This document shows, piece by piece, positions 51,791 to 61,108 of a stretch of DNA of 64,000 nt; the first letter of the stretch is position 1; every line of letters starts with the position of its first letter. Below the pieces are notes generated by a model. The model had not been told where the DNA came from and searched no databases. It saw only the letters and a list, made by a program, of their open reading frames with translations. Position numbers and translations under genes: made by a program. This DNA is from a bacterium (GTDB taxonomy: Bacteria > Verrucomicrobiota > Verrucomicrobiia > Verrucomicrobiales > Akkermansiaceae): assembly GCA_018222765.1 (NCBI GenBank), contig JAAEZT010000006.1, positions 108,810 through 172,809 of the forward strand, in the 5' to 3' direction.

Positions 51791-53024
51791 TTTCCTCTTC
51801 TACTTTTGGAGAATCTTCAATCCACCCTTGCCCCACTAGCTCGACAATCTCCACTTGATCGCCTGAACGTGCATTCACGGGATAGCGGATCTTCAATGTG
51901 TAAACCATTTCCTCTGAATCCCGAAATAACTCAGCAAGAACCTCTCCCTCCTTTGAATCCCGGCGAGCATACGCAAACAAAGTGCGATCGCTGTTTCTGA
52001 AACCCAGCCGGTAGGCCGCCCAGACCTGATCATCGCTATACTCGTAATTGTAATAAGATCCCTGACGAAGCATGATCCTTAGTAATTTTGGTTCCGTAGG
52101 CTTGGCTCTAACCAGATCCTCCGCCGACATCTCGCAATACCCCACCCAACTTTCCCAATCCACCTGATAGGAAAAGTCATCGCCATCTTCAAAACGCTCG
52201 ATCGCAATTGGCCCGGAGGAAAAATCTCCAATCCTGACGAACGAAGTGAAAAAATCCCCACGGTATCTGATTTCACCCCGATTGAGTTCTTCAAACCCCT
52301 CCGGCTCAAACTCCTCATTACCGTAATATTCCTCCATCAATGGCTTCACTCGCTCCGGATCCCTGACAAATTTAAGACGCCCTTGGATGTTGCCCGATGT
52401 CAAAAATCCCTTAACGGCATTTTCAATCTTAACAACATCAAATTTGTCATACTCGTCGACTGTCTTCTTGATGACATCAACACCATCCTCATTTAAGTAG
52501 CTGGCATTCTGGGGAAGTTGTAAGCTTTTTTCCAATATCGCTGCACTCGCCGCACCACCGATCACAGTGGGTGTGGACGCTCCTCTTTTACTGGGAGCAT
52601 TCTTTACCACAGCGATCCCGACCGCCGATAAAACCGCCACCATCAAAGCACAACTACACGCTACCATCCATGAATATGGTTTACCCTCCTCACTTTTGGC
52701 TTCTTCCCAATCAAGCATCTCATCAGACTCTCCGATATATCTTCTCTTCCTCAGACTGGGGCTATCCTTCCAGGATTTAATTTCCTCCGGATCTTCGGCC
52801 CGAGCCACCGCGATGGTTTTTGCCGTGGAAGCGATTTTCTTTTGCTCCTGGCCCGGAGAATACTCCCTCCCGAACACAGGAACAGTCAGAACAACCTGAC
52901 ACTGGGGGCAATGCCCCCGCCTTCCCACGTTTCCCTTCTGTAAACGAAATAGGGCAAAACAAGTCGGGCATTGAAAAGGCATCCAACGCGCCGCGGCTTT
53001 CTCAGAATCACTACTAGCAGACAC
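51783..53024 (-). CDS. Zinc-ribbon membrane protein of unknown function
   Basis: 413 aa. Residues 17-45 are an MJ0042-type zinc ribbon (FQCPTCFALFRLQ, GHCPQCQVVLTVP). A disordered acidic linker leads to one membrane helix (SWMVACSCALMVAVLSAVGI, about 118-137). The exported part (150-413) ends in a beta-rich domain (YTLKIRYPVNARSGDQVEIV). This architecture of cytoplasmic ribbon plus exported domain is frequent in Planctomycetes and Verrucomicrobia. It lies 11 bp after the PBP-like gene and overlaps the next gene, in a probable operon. Confidence 0.7.
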   Translation of the reverse strand: MSASSDSEKAAARWMPFQCPTCFALFRLQKGNVGRRGHCPQCQVVLTVPVFGREYSPGQEQKKIASTAKTIAVARAEDPEEIKSWKDSPSLRKRRYIGESDEMLDWEEAKSEEGKPYSWMVACSCALMVAVLSAVGIAVVKNAPSKRGASTPTVIGGAASAAILEKSLQLPQNASYLNEDGVDVIKKTVDEYDKFDVVKIENAVKGFLTSGNIQGRLKFVRDPERVKPLMEEYYGNEEFEPEGFEELNRGEIRYRGDFFTSFVRIGDFSSGPIAIERFEDGDDFSYQVDWESWVGYCEMSAEDLVRAKPTEPKLLRIMLRQGSYYNYEYSDDQVWAAYRLGFRNSDRTLFAYARRDSKEGEVLAELFRDSEEMVYTLKIRYPVNARSGDQVEIVELVGQGWIEDSPKVEEENE

Positions 53025-53035
53025 AGTTTCTGGTT

Positions 53036-55510
53036 CTATCTTTTAAGTTCAAATCGCGATGGCTTAGGGAGTCGCAGCAAGGCTTCACGTTCCCCTCTTA
53101 CCTTATCTCTGACGATAAACAAATTCTCAGCTCCCACGTAATCTTCATCACTTTGTCCTTCCGGATCCAAAGTTGGAGTTTCACTTTGGTATGGGTCGAA
53201 TCCCAATAAAAACGGCGCCTGGGGCTTAATTGGGATCATCGCCAAAGCCTTACGGCGGGTCGGAATTGAAGCTAATTCTTCGGGATTCACTCCACTTCCG
53301 TGAATGGCACAGATCCCATGATCTCTTCCTTTGTGAAAATATTCCTGATAGCTGGTGGAGCGGAACGTCAATTCTCCGGTCTCCGGATCCTCTACTGCTT
53401 CACTGCAATAACGTGTCGGCTTCATCCCTGACATCCGGCATGTCGGAAGACGCACGACAGACGCGGGTTGGGCAATCTCCCCACCCCGGAAATCGGAGTA
53501 GGCCACATTCATCGCTTCTTTCCAAACTGGGAACGCAAGATCCTTGGCAAATGCCTCTCCATGAATCGGCGTACGGCTTCCCTTATAAAATCCCATCCAG
53601 ACCCCGCAGGTGATCCGGCTATTGTAGCCTACCATCCAGGCATCACTAAATCCGTAGGGAGTCCCTGACTTACCACCTCCTGAGAATGGGGCATCAATGA
53701 GTTCATCGGAAACACTAGCAAGGTTACCAGTCTTCATGACATCGTTTAGGATCGAGTGCACCTGAAATGCCGTTGCCTCGGAGCAACTCGGCTCACTCTC
53801 AAGCAAGGATAGATCCGATCGGTACCGCGACTCTCCATTTCCATCCTGAATCGACAAAATATAATGAGTCTTTGCAACGCGGGAGCCTCCTCTAGGAAAA
53901 GTAGTATAAGCCATAACAACCTCCGGCAGACTCACGAGATCCCAGCCAACAAGAAGCCTGTTCAGTAACTTCTCACTCGAAATATCGATTCCAAAATCCT
54001 TGGCCATTCCGACAACCTGCCCCAATCCCAATTTAACTCCCATCCCGACGGTTGCAGAAATTTTCGAGGAATTCAGTCCCCTTCGTGCGGTAATCTCTCC
54101 TTCGTAATGCGGCTCACGAACTTCCATCCCCCACTCACCAACGACACCTTCCATTCCTCCAACCATCAACTGACGGGCATCCAACTGCTCGTCCAATAGT
54201 TGGCTTGCTGGGTTCAAACCGTTTTCAAATGCTGCGGCGTAGATAAAAGGAAAAAGAGCCGTTCCCAGCGGCCGTCGTCCTAGCTCCACAAAATCATATT
54301 GCGAGTGAGCATAATCACGTCCTCCCACGTGAACCAAAACCTCTCCGGTCGTGTGATCTACCATCAACGCAGATCCCTGCAGATACTCCGGACTCTTTTT
54401 GCTCCCAGGATCAAAATCCTGATACGTCTGATGCTGGTATCCGGACCTGCTCTCGGCCTCTTCCAATTGAGCCCTGAGGGATTCTTCAACCTTATTCTGG
54501 TAGGCCAAATCAATGGTGGTGCGGATGATGTAACCGCCTTGCGAAAGCGCTTCCTCTCCCACCAATTGGTTTGCCTGCTTGGCAATCAACTCATACAAAT
54601 GCGATTTACCCCGTCGAATAGGATTCGGATTTGTCGTGACTGGAAGGGCAATCAGCCGATCTCGATCCGCGTCGGTGATCATTCCTTCTTGGGCCATTCG
54701 ACGAAGCACATGATCCCTGTTCTTCCGATTAACCTCGGGAAATTTCAGAGGGTTCAGTTTTGAAGGATTTTTCAAACAAGCCACAATAGACGCACATTCA
54801 TGAGTTTCCAAATCAACCGGCTCTTTTCCAAAATAACCCAGAGCCGCAGATCTCACCCCGTAAAATCCCGCCCCGAAAGGGACGCGGTTGAGGTAATACT
54901 CGGCAATCTGCTCCTTCACCTTCTTCTTCCGCTTTAGGAAATCAGGAAACTCACCTTTCAGCTGCAAATGGAGATCTTCCTCAATCCTCAGCGCCAGGAA
55001 GGCTTCGATAATCTTACGCTCGTATCCCGACCAACCCTTGTCTTCTGCCTCATTGAGAAGATTGAAGGCATTTCGAGCCAACTGCATTGTAAGCGTTCCC
55101 GCCCCCTGGGTCCGGCGTCCACTCTTGTAATTCAAGTATGCCGCACGGCCAACACCCACCCAATCCACACCCGCATGGTCGTAAAACCGCTGATCCTCTT
55201 GGGCCAACACCGCGTTCACGAAAACCGGAGGAACTTCCTCCAACGGAATATTGTGTCTGTTCTGAACAAAAATACGGCCCAGCTCGCGCCCTTTACGGTC
55301 CAAAATAAAACTCGGCTGCTCCACCACGGGAATCAGCGCGAGGTCGTATTCCTGAGCGATATCACGATAGGGCTGTAACTCCTTATCGACATAATAGATC
55401 CCCATCCCCACAATCGTCAGGCAGAAAATCGTGAAAATCCAAAAGCCCTTGCGCTTGAACAAGCTGCGCTTTTCCTTCTTTTTCTTTCGTCCAAACATGA
55501 GCTTTCGCAT
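53036..55510 (-). CDS. Class A PBP-like protein with GT51 domain and altered transpeptidase active site
   Basis: 824 aa, basic N-terminus then a membrane anchor (residues 23-45). The GT51 domain (70-300) has AQEDQRFYDHAGVDWVGVGR, TQGAGTLTMQLARN, RKIIEAFLALRIE and LNRVPFGAGFYGVRSAALGY. In the transpeptidase domain, the position of GSxxKP reads RPLGTALFPFIYA (about residue 412): the nucleophile Ser is Thr and the Lys is Phe. The SxN site reads RRGLNSSKIS, while the KTG-like KSGTPYGFSDAWMVGY is kept. The C-terminus has CRMSG and HGICAIHG cysteines. Penicillin-binding activity is doubtful. ATG 55498 is an alternative start. Confidence 0.88.
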   Translation of the reverse strand: MRKLMFGRKKKKEKRSLFKRKGFWIFTIFCLTIVGMGIYYVDKELQPYRDIAQEYDLALIPVVEQPSFILDRKGRELGRIFVQNRHNIPLEEVPPVFVNAVLAQEDQRFYDHAGVDWVGVGRAAYLNYKSGRRTQGAGTLTMQLARNAFNLLNEAEDKGWSGYERKIIEAFLALRIEEDLHLQLKGEFPDFLKRKKKVKEQIAEYYLNRVPFGAGFYGVRSAALGYFGKEPVDLETHECASIVACLKNPSKLNPLKFPEVNRKNRDHVLRRMAQEGMITDADRDRLIALPVTTNPNPIRRGKSHLYELIAKQANQLVGEEALSQGGYIIRTTIDLAYQNKVEESLRAQLEEAESRSGYQHQTYQDFDPGSKKSPEYLQGSALMVDHTTGEVLVHVGGRDYAHSQYDFVELGRRPLGTALFPFIYAAAFENGLNPASQLLDEQLDARQLMVGGMEGVVGEWGMEVREPHYEGEITARRGLNSSKISATVGMGVKLGLGQVVGMAKDFGIDISSEKLLNRLLVGWDLVSLPEVVMAYTTFPRGGSRVAKTHYILSIQDGNGESRYRSDLSLLESEPSCSEATAFQVHSILNDVMKTGNLASVSDELIDAPFSGGGKSGTPYGFSDAWMVGYNSRITCGVWMGFYKGSRTPIHGEAFAKDLAFPVWKEAMNVAYSDFRGGEIAQPASVVRLPTCRMSGMKPTRYCSEAVEDPETGELTFRSTSYQEYFHKGRDHGICAIHGSGVNPEELASIPTRRKALAMIPIKPQAPFLLGFDPYQSETPTLDPEGQSDEDYVGAENLFIVRDKVRGEREALLRLPKPSRFELKR

Positions 55511-56630
55511 GACTGCAAACCCAGAGGGCCTGCAACAGGCATTTCCTTATCCCCGATCCGACTCCGGGGCAATCTCTGACTTGGCCAATGAACTCATTGC
55601 GCGAATCTCAAATAATGGCCCCACTCCCTTTCATGATTACATGGCGGAATGCCTCTATCACCCCACCCACGGCTACTATTCCCGACCAAGCACGCCCACG
55701 GCCTCCAAGGAGGGCGATTTCATGACCAGCATTTCCGTTGGTCCGGTCTTCGGTCAGCTCCTCGCGCGACGTTTTCACAAATTCTGGACCGACAACGGCT
55801 CTCCCGATTCCTTCACCATTGTGGAAATCGGAGCCCACGACGGAGCTCTGGCCCTCGATATCCTCGATTACCTCCCCACTCTTGATTCCAAGTTCGCCAA
55901 AGCTACCCATTACGTAATCAGCGAACCGCTTCCCGAAAGATGTCTCTTTCTACAAGATCGCCTTGGTGAGCGAGCCACCATCACATCGAAACCAGAGGAC
56001 ATTCAGGCTAAAATCGGCGTTCTCGTAGCCAATGAGGTCCTCGACGCCCTCCCCGTGCCGCTTTACCTCAGAACCCAAAACGAATGGTGGGAGGCCGCCG
56101 TCGATCATGATGGAGAGGCTTTCCAGTGGGCCATCCTACCTGATCCTATCAATCTCTCATATGATGGAGATTTTCCCGACGGATTCGTCACCGAGGGCGA
56201 CCCGGACCTTAATTCCTTTCTCGGACCACTCTCCGAGATCTTCGAAAAAGGACTCTTCACCTTCATCGACTACGGAATGGACGAAGCATCCCTCCATCAC
56301 CCCGCCCGTTCGGCCGGGACCCTCCGCTGCTATCGCAATCACCAATCGAACGCCCACCCTCTCGATTTCCCCGGAGAACAAGATCTCACCGAGGACGTCA
56401 ATTTCACCTCCGTCGAAAATGCCGCACGCGATCTGGGTCTGACCCAACACCCGGTGACTGCTCAGGGACGGTTCCTCGTCCACTGCGCCAAGGAATGGCT
56501 TCTTGAATCGCCATCGCCCAAAGAAGTCAGTCAATTCCAGACTCTTATCCATCCAGGACAATTTGGAAACCGCTTTTACTTTTGCGAGCTGACCAAGGGA
56601 GATGTCGATTACGCCTTTCCCGGCGATTAA
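55497..56630 (+). CDS. MidA/NDUFAF7-type SAM-dependent methyltransferase
   Basis: About 377 aa. The N-terminal PTPFHDYMAECLYHPTHGYY followed by the GDFMTSISVGPVFGQLLARR block is the signature of the DUF185 family. The SAM-binding motif is FTIVEIGAHDGALALDILDY, and VLVANEVLDALPVPLYLRT follows, as in NDUFAF7, the arginine methyltransferase needed for respiratory complex I assembly. The bacterial substrate is unknown. The start region overlaps the divergent PBP gene, so ATG 55497 or 55509 are both possible. nadA follows 37 bp after the stop. Confidence 0.9.
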   Translation: MSFRMTANPEGLQQAFPYPRSDSGAISDLANELIARISNNGPTPFHDYMAECLYHPTHGYYSRPSTPTASKEGDFMTSISVGPVFGQLLARRFHKFWTDNGSPDSFTIVEIGAHDGALALDILDYLPTLDSKFAKATHYVISEPLPERCLFLQDRLGERATITSKPEDIQAKIGVLVANEVLDALPVPLYLRTQNEWWEAAVDHDGEAFQWAILPDPINLSYDGDFPDGFVTEGDPDLNSFLGPLSEIFEKGLFTFIDYGMDEASLHHPARSAGTLRCYRNHQSNAHPLDFPGEQDLTEDVNFTSVENAARDLGLTQHPVTAQGRFLVHCAKEWLLESPSPKEVSQFQTLIHPGQFGNRFYFCELTKGDVDYAFPGD

Positions 56631-56667
56631 TCTGGCCTTGCAAATCCCTTTTCGGGAAACTCTCGCC

Positions 56668-57609
56668 ATGCCCGACGCACCAGTCCTCGACCTCAAGGAA
56701 GATATTTTGCGCCTCAAAAAAGAACGTAACGCCGTCATCCTGGCCCACAACTACCAAATCGGCCCCATTCAAGATCTCGCCGACTATGTCGGCGATTCCC
56801 TCGGTCTGGCATACAAAGCTCAGGAAACCGACGCCGACGTCATCTGCTTCTGCGGCGTCCACTTTATGGCCGAGACCGCCAAGATTCTCAATCCGAACAA
56901 AACGATCGTTCTTCCTGACAAAGACGCAGGTTGCTCCCTCGAACAAGCCTGCCCCGCCGACAAGCTCCAAGCCTTTCTCAATGAGAACAAAGAGAAGGAT
57001 TACTACGTCATCGCCTATATCAACTGCTCCGCGGGCGTGAAGGCGCTCTGTGACGTCATTTGCACCTCCGGAAATGCTCCGCACATCGTCAATCAAGCAC
57101 CGGCCGACCGCCCAATCCTTTTCGTACCCGACGCCAACCTCGGACAATGGGTCATTGAACAAACCGGCCGCCAAATGGATCTCTGGCAAGGATCTTGCTA
57201 CGTCCACGTCGAGTTCACCCGTGAGTCAATTCAGGAAATCAAGGACGAGTATCCCGATGCCGTCGTGGTAGCACATCCCGAATGCACGCAAGCCGTTCGC
57301 CTTCTCGCCGATGAAGTTTGCTCAACCGAAAAAATGATCAAGTTCTGCAAGGAAGCCGAATCGCAGAACATCATCGTCGTCACCGAGTCAGGAATGCTTC
57401 ACCGCATCCAAAAAGAAGTCCCCGAGAAAAACCTCATCCCCGGACCGACTGATCACTGCGCTTGCGCCGATTGCCGTTACATGAAGATGAATACTCTTGA
57501 AAAACTCCACGCTTGCTTGGAAAACCTCAGCCCGCAAGTGGAGCTCCCCGAAGACGTTCGCGCGCAAGCCGAAGTCTCACTGGTGAGAATGCTCGAGCAA
57601 TCGAAGTGA
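56668..57609 (+). CDS. nadA: Quinolinate synthase
   Basis: It condenses iminoaspartate with dihydroxyacetone phosphate to quinolinate in NAD synthesis, using a 4Fe-4S cluster. 313 aa from ATG 56668. Signatures are NAVILAHNYQIGPIQDLADY, VGDSLGLAYKAQ, FCGVHFMAETAKILNP, DAGCSLEQACPAD, VVVAHPECTQAVR, and the C-terminal CADCRYMKMNTLEKL. nadB and nadC are not adjacent, but nadK is elsewhere in the window. Probably cotranscribed with the methyltransferase upstream. Confidence 0.97.
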   Translation: MPDAPVLDLKEDILRLKKERNAVILAHNYQIGPIQDLADYVGDSLGLAYKAQETDADVICFCGVHFMAETAKILNPNKTIVLPDKDAGCSLEQACPADKLQAFLNENKEKDYYVIAYINCSAGVKALCDVICTSGNAPHIVNQAPADRPILFVPDANLGQWVIEQTGRQMDLWQGSCYVHVEFTRESIQEIKDEYPDAVVVAHPECTQAVRLLADEVCSTEKMIKFCKEAESQNIIVVTESGMLHRIQKEVPEKNLIPGPTDHCACADCRYMKMNTLEKLHACLENLSPQVELPEDVRAQAEVSLVRMLEQSK

Positions 57610-57648
57610 CATCACTAGACAAAGGACAAGGCTAGTGCTAACACTGCT

Positions 57649-58164
57649 ATGCCGACTCTTATGGAAACACTGAAAGAATTCCTCTTCACTCCCTTCGCCG
57701 GGGGTCTCCTCCTTGGACTCCTTATCACTTTCTTTACCTGGAAATCGGGCTTCTCCGCCCGACGGAATATGAAGAGAGAAGTTGCCCGGGTAACCGAAGA
57801 AAGCAAAGAACTTCAGCAGCACCTCAATACCCAACTCAAGGTCAACGCCGAGGGAAACGAGAGCATTCAGAAGAAACTCGAAGACCTTCGCGCGCAGAAC
57901 GAAACGCTTCGCGTTAATCTCTCAACGGTGCAGCAAAAGCCCGGCCGCGCCGAACTCCGCCAACTCACCATCATCGAAAACGCTATCGGCCTGATGCGCG
58001 AGCAAGCCCCCGGCTTCGCTCCCGCCTGGGAAAAAGCACACCGCCAGGCCGAAGTCGACTACGAGGAAGGCGAAGGCGGGCTCAAGAAACTCGTCCGCAA
58101 AGTTCTTCCCTCACTCGGACACACCGCAAGCACCAGCGAAGACGAAAAAGTCAAGGAGGCCTAA
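57649..58164 (+). CDS. Small membrane-anchored coiled-coil protein
   Basis: 171 aa. One N-terminal hydrophobic segment (LFTPFAGGLLLGLLITFF, residues 12-29) is followed by a basic stretch and a coiled coil (about 40-100, rich in Glu/Lys/Gln/Leu). A charged C-terminal region contains AIGLMREQAPGFAPAWEKAH. I recognise no family. ATG 57661 is an alternative start. It lies 40 bp after nadA and is closed by a terminator. Confidence 0.65.
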   Translation: MPTLMETLKEFLFTPFAGGLLLGLLITFFTWKSGFSARRNMKREVARVTEESKELQQHLNTQLKVNAEGNESIQKKLEDLRAQNETLRVNLSTVQQKPGRAELRQLTIIENAIGLMREQAPGFAPAWEKAHRQAEVDYEEGEGGLKKLVRKVLPSLGHTASTSEDEKVKEA

Positions 58165-58184
58165 GGCTCCTCGATATATGATCA

Positions 58185-58216
58185 CAAAAAAAGGCGCGGT
58201 CCCCCGCGCCTTTTTC
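58185..58216. terminator. Bidirectional Rho-independent terminator
   Basis: AAAAAAGGCGCGG / CCGCGCCTTTTT forms a strong stem with a T run on each strand. It sits between the convergent coiled-coil gene and the aminotransferase gene. Confidence 0.9.
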
Positions 58217-58231
58217 GTAGATTGATTCGAA

Positions 58232-59404
58232 TCAATGCGAACGGCAGAACTCTTCGAAGCGAGAAACTCCTTCGTTGAGAACATCAAGAGTCGTGCAGTA
58301 GCTGAGACGAACGCCCATATCATGTCCAAAGGCAATTCCCGGAACGGCGGCCACCTTGTAGCGAGTCAATAACTTGTCGCAAAGATTCACCGACTTAAGC
58401 CCCAGACTGGTGCAGTTAACGAAAAAGTAGAAAGCTCCTTTGGGCTCAACTACGCTCACATTGGGAATCGCCTTGAGGCGGGCCAACATGAACTGACGAC
58501 GAACGTCATACTCGCCCTTGAGGTTGGTAATAAAATCAGCGGACTCGTCTGCTTTCAGAGCAGCTAAAGCGCCATACTGACAGAAGGTCGTCGCATTAGA
58601 ACTAGTGTGTCCCTGAATTGACGAAAGTGCACCGGCGAATTCCGGAGGAGCTGCGGTGTAACCCACACGCCAACCGGTCATGGAGTGAGACTTGGAAAAA
58701 CCATTGACGGTTATCGTCAGGTTGTAAGCGTCTTCGTTGACTGAAGCGACACTCACGTGCTCGGCATCTCCATAGACGAGGTGCTCGTAGATTTCGTCAG
58801 CAAGAATGATGATGTCCTCGTATGAGGCCACTTCAACAATCGCTTCGATTTCCGAACGTGAATAAACTGATCCAGTTGGGTTACCCGGAGTATTGAGAAT
58901 AATCATTTTGGTCGAAGGAGTCATCGCTTCTTCGAACTCTTCCGCGGTGATCTTCCACTTGTTGCTCTCCTTGGTCTCAACCAAAACGGGAACACCACCG
59001 GCAAGCTTCACCATCTCGGGGTAGCTCACCCAGTATGGCGAAGGAATGATCACTTCGTCACCTTCCTCAACAACCGCGAGGATGGCATTGAAACAAGCTT
59101 GCTTGGCCCCGGAGGTCACGCAGATCTGCTTGGGATCGTAGTTCACCTTGTTGTCACGCTCCAGCTTCTCGGAGAGAGCTTCGCGCAATTCAGGAATGCC
59201 TGCAGCAGGAGTGTATTTCGTTTTTCCTTCGGTGAGAGCGGTGTAGGCCGCCTGCTTGATAAAGTCAGGAGTATCGATATCCGGCTCACCACCGGCGAGA
59301 CCGTAAACTTCTTCACCGGCAGCCCTAAGAGCCTTGGTTTGATTTGTGACCGAAAGAGTGAGTGACGGTGTCACTGAGGCGACGCGCTTTGAGAGACTTT
59401 CCAT
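58232..59404 (-). CDS. Aspartate aminotransferase, class I (subgroup Ib type)
   Basis: A PLP enzyme that transfers the amino group between aspartate and 2-oxoglutarate. 390 aa. It has YGLAGGEPDIDTPDFIKQA, TSGAKQACFNAI, NTPGNPTGSVYSRSEIE, the Asp of ILADEIYEHLVYG, and the PLP lysine in VNGFSKSHSMTGWRVGYTAA. The C-terminal Arg is in FGHDMGVRLSYC. Subgroup Ib enzymes sometimes also accept prephenate. Monocistronic between terminator and promoter regions. Confidence 0.93.
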   Translation of the reverse strand: MESLSKRVASVTPSLTLSVTNQTKALRAAGEEVYGLAGGEPDIDTPDFIKQAAYTALTEGKTKYTPAAGIPELREALSEKLERDNKVNYDPKQICVTSGAKQACFNAILAVVEEGDEVIIPSPYWVSYPEMVKLAGGVPVLVETKESNKWKITAEEFEEAMTPSTKMIILNTPGNPTGSVYSRSEIEAIVEVASYEDIIILADEIYEHLVYGDAEHVSVASVNEDAYNLTITVNGFSKSHSMTGWRVGYTAAPPEFAGALSSIQGHTSSNATTFCQYGALAALKADESADFITNLKGEYDVRRQFMLARLKAIPNVSVVEPKGAFYFFVNCTSLGLKSVNLCDKLLTRYKVAAVPGIAFGHDMGVRLSYCTTLDVLNEGVSRFEEFCRSH

Positions 59405-59554
59405 GATAATCTAAATTAGTAGCACTCCGAAAACCGGGGCAAAGACATCTATGGAGGCGGTTGGCCATCTTCTCCCCGGGGAGCGGGGTTTTTCTGCACA
59501 GGCAAGCTCTCTCTTGCAAGAGAAATGCTGCTTGAATCGACATTTTCTATCGAT

Positions 59555-60403
59555 TTACCAACGGGCGGGATCAAGACCGTAATATTTCGCCAATTGCCGG
59601 TAGAGCGGAGGATGCTCCTTTTCAAGCTGTTTCGCTTTCTCGAAAAAGCACTCCGTGGCCACGGAAAAGAACTCCGCTGGATTGGTCGCACCGTATGGAT
59701 CCATCACGGTACGACGTCCGGCATCGAGATCCTTGCAAAACTCCTCGAAAGCACCCGAAAACGCATGCGCCCAGTTTCCGATCGCTTTTCGATCCCGCAG
59801 CACTGGCAATCCATCGGCCCGGCCATTCTCCTGATCCAGCTGATGAGCAAACTCGTGAATGACAACATTATGCCCATCCTCGGGATTCTTACCCCCCTTC
59901 CAACTACTCCTCCACGAAAGCACTACGCTCCCGGAATCCCAGCTCTCGCCGAGCCGTGTTTGCTTATTTCCATCCTTGCCCTTCCCCTGGTAGGCATCCG
60001 GATAAATCAGAACACTCCTTAACTCCGGAAAAAAATCATGCTTCCGGCCCAGCAAAAGCAAGGCCGCTTGCGCCATCACGACAATTTTCATCTCACGCGT
60101 CACTTCTTCCAACTCACCACAGGCCTCGAAGTTCTTCTCGCCGATCAAAACCTGAATGATCTGCTCAAATCTCTCCTTCAACTCTTCAGGAATCATCGTG
60201 GCAATCCGCACATGTTCCTCAAGGAACCCCCAATCCTCTTCACTCAATTTCTTCATGGCATTCTTCGCCCGCAGCTTGGCCAACCTCTGTTTTCGAAATC
60301 CACCCCAGGCCCAGAAAATGATCCCAATGATCACCGCAATCCAAATCAACCACACAAATCCATTCATTGAAAACCATCCTCTTCTCTTATCACCTTCTGA
60401 CAA
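59555..60403 (-). CDS. MtfA-like zinc metallopeptidase (M90 type)
   Basis: 282 aa. One N-terminal membrane segment (FVWLIWIAVIIGIIFWAWGG, residues 16-35) precedes the catalytic domain. The zinc motif is VVIHEFAHQLDQENGRADG (HExxH, around residue 180), and the third ligand region is NPAEFFSVATECFFEKAKQL. MtfA of E. coli inactivates the Mlc repressor and has aminopeptidase activity; it has no membrane anchor, so this copy differs. The alternative start at Met13 would keep the anchor. Confidence 0.85.
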   Translation of the reverse strand: MSEGDKRRGWFSMNGFVWLIWIAVIIGIIFWAWGGFRKQRLAKLRAKNAMKKLSEEDWGFLEEHVRIATMIPEELKERFEQIIQVLIGEKNFEACGELEEVTREMKIVVMAQAALLLLGRKHDFFPELRSVLIYPDAYQGKGKDGNKQTRLGESWDSGSVVLSWRSSWKGGKNPEDGHNVVIHEFAHQLDQENGRADGLPVLRDRKAIGNWAHAFSGAFEEFCKDLDAGRRTVMDPYGATNPAEFFSVATECFFEKAKQLEKEHPPLYRQLAKYYGLDPARW

Positions 60404-60404
60404 A

Positions 60405-60442
60405 CAAAAAACCCCGTCCCGATAAACGAGACAGGGTTTTGA
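60405..60442 (-). terminator. Rho-independent terminator after rpsD
   Basis: Read on minus, AAAACCCTGTC / GACGGGGTTTT forms the stem and a TTTTTTG tail follows. It begins about 20 nt after the rpsD stop. Confidence 0.85.
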
Positions 60443-60462
60443 AAATTTGGGATGCGTTGAAC

Positions 60463-61074
60463 TTAACGTGAGTAGAGTTCCACGATCAGCTGGAGATTGA
60501 CTGGTGAGTCAAGGTCTTCGGTCTCAGGGAGACGTGCGACGGTTCCTTCCATTTTCTCACGATCAAGAGTCAACCAGTCCTGCAAAGGCACAGACTGAGT
60601 GAGGTCGAGCATACGGAGTCCGAGCTGCTGTGAGGAAGCGCGGCTACCAATCTGAATCGTGTCTCCGGAGCGAACCTGGTAGGAAGCAATGTCCACTTTC
60701 TTACCATTCACGAGAACGTGACCGTGGTTCACAAGCTGGCGAGCGGCCTGACGGGTGTTGCCGAAGCCGAGGCGGTAGCAAACATTGTCGAGTCGGGTCT
60801 CAAGCAACTGAAGCATAATGTCACCGGTAATTCCGCGGCGGCGTCCAGCTTCGTGGTAGTATCCACGGAACTGCTTTTCAAGAACACCGTAGATGAACTT
60901 AAGCTTCTGCTTCTCGCCGAGGGCGATTGCGTAATCGGACTTCTTACGACGTCCGGAACGGAGCCCGTGGGGACCCGGAGGGTAGTTACGACGCTCGAGA
61001 GCTTTCGAGGGTCCGAAAAGCGGGACTCCGAAGCGACGATTGATCTTATCTTTTGGGCCGGTATAGCGTGCCAT
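60463..61074 (-). CDS. rpsD: 30S ribosomal protein S4
   Basis: Primary 16S rRNA binder and assembly protein of the small subunit, often an autoregulator of its operon. 203 aa, normal. The start ARYTGPKDKINRRFGVPLFG, the helix NYPPGPHGLRSGRRKKSDYA, and the S4 fold RLDNVCYRLGFGNTRQAARQ with LVNHGHVLVNGKKVDIASYQ are all present. It is third in rpsM-rpsK-rpsD. rpoA and rplQ, which commonly follow, are missing; a terminator comes instead. Confidence 0.98.
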   Translation of the reverse strand: MARYTGPKDKINRRFGVPLFGPSKALERRNYPPGPHGLRSGRRKKSDYAIALGEKQKLKFIYGVLEKQFRGYYHEAGRRRGITGDIMLQLLETRLDNVCYRLGFGNTRQAARQLVNHGHVLVNGKKVDIASYQVRSGDTIQIGSRASSQQLGLRMLDLTQSVPLQDWLTLDREKMEGTVARLPETEDLDSPVNLQLIVELYSR

Positions 61075-61108
61075 TGATCTATCTTTCTAAAATTAAGGGT
61101 GAGAAGAA

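Noticed and set aside
55431..55497. GTG 55431 as start of the MidA-like gene
   Set aside because: It adds a basic, Phe-rich stretch that is simply the complement of the PBP membrane anchor.
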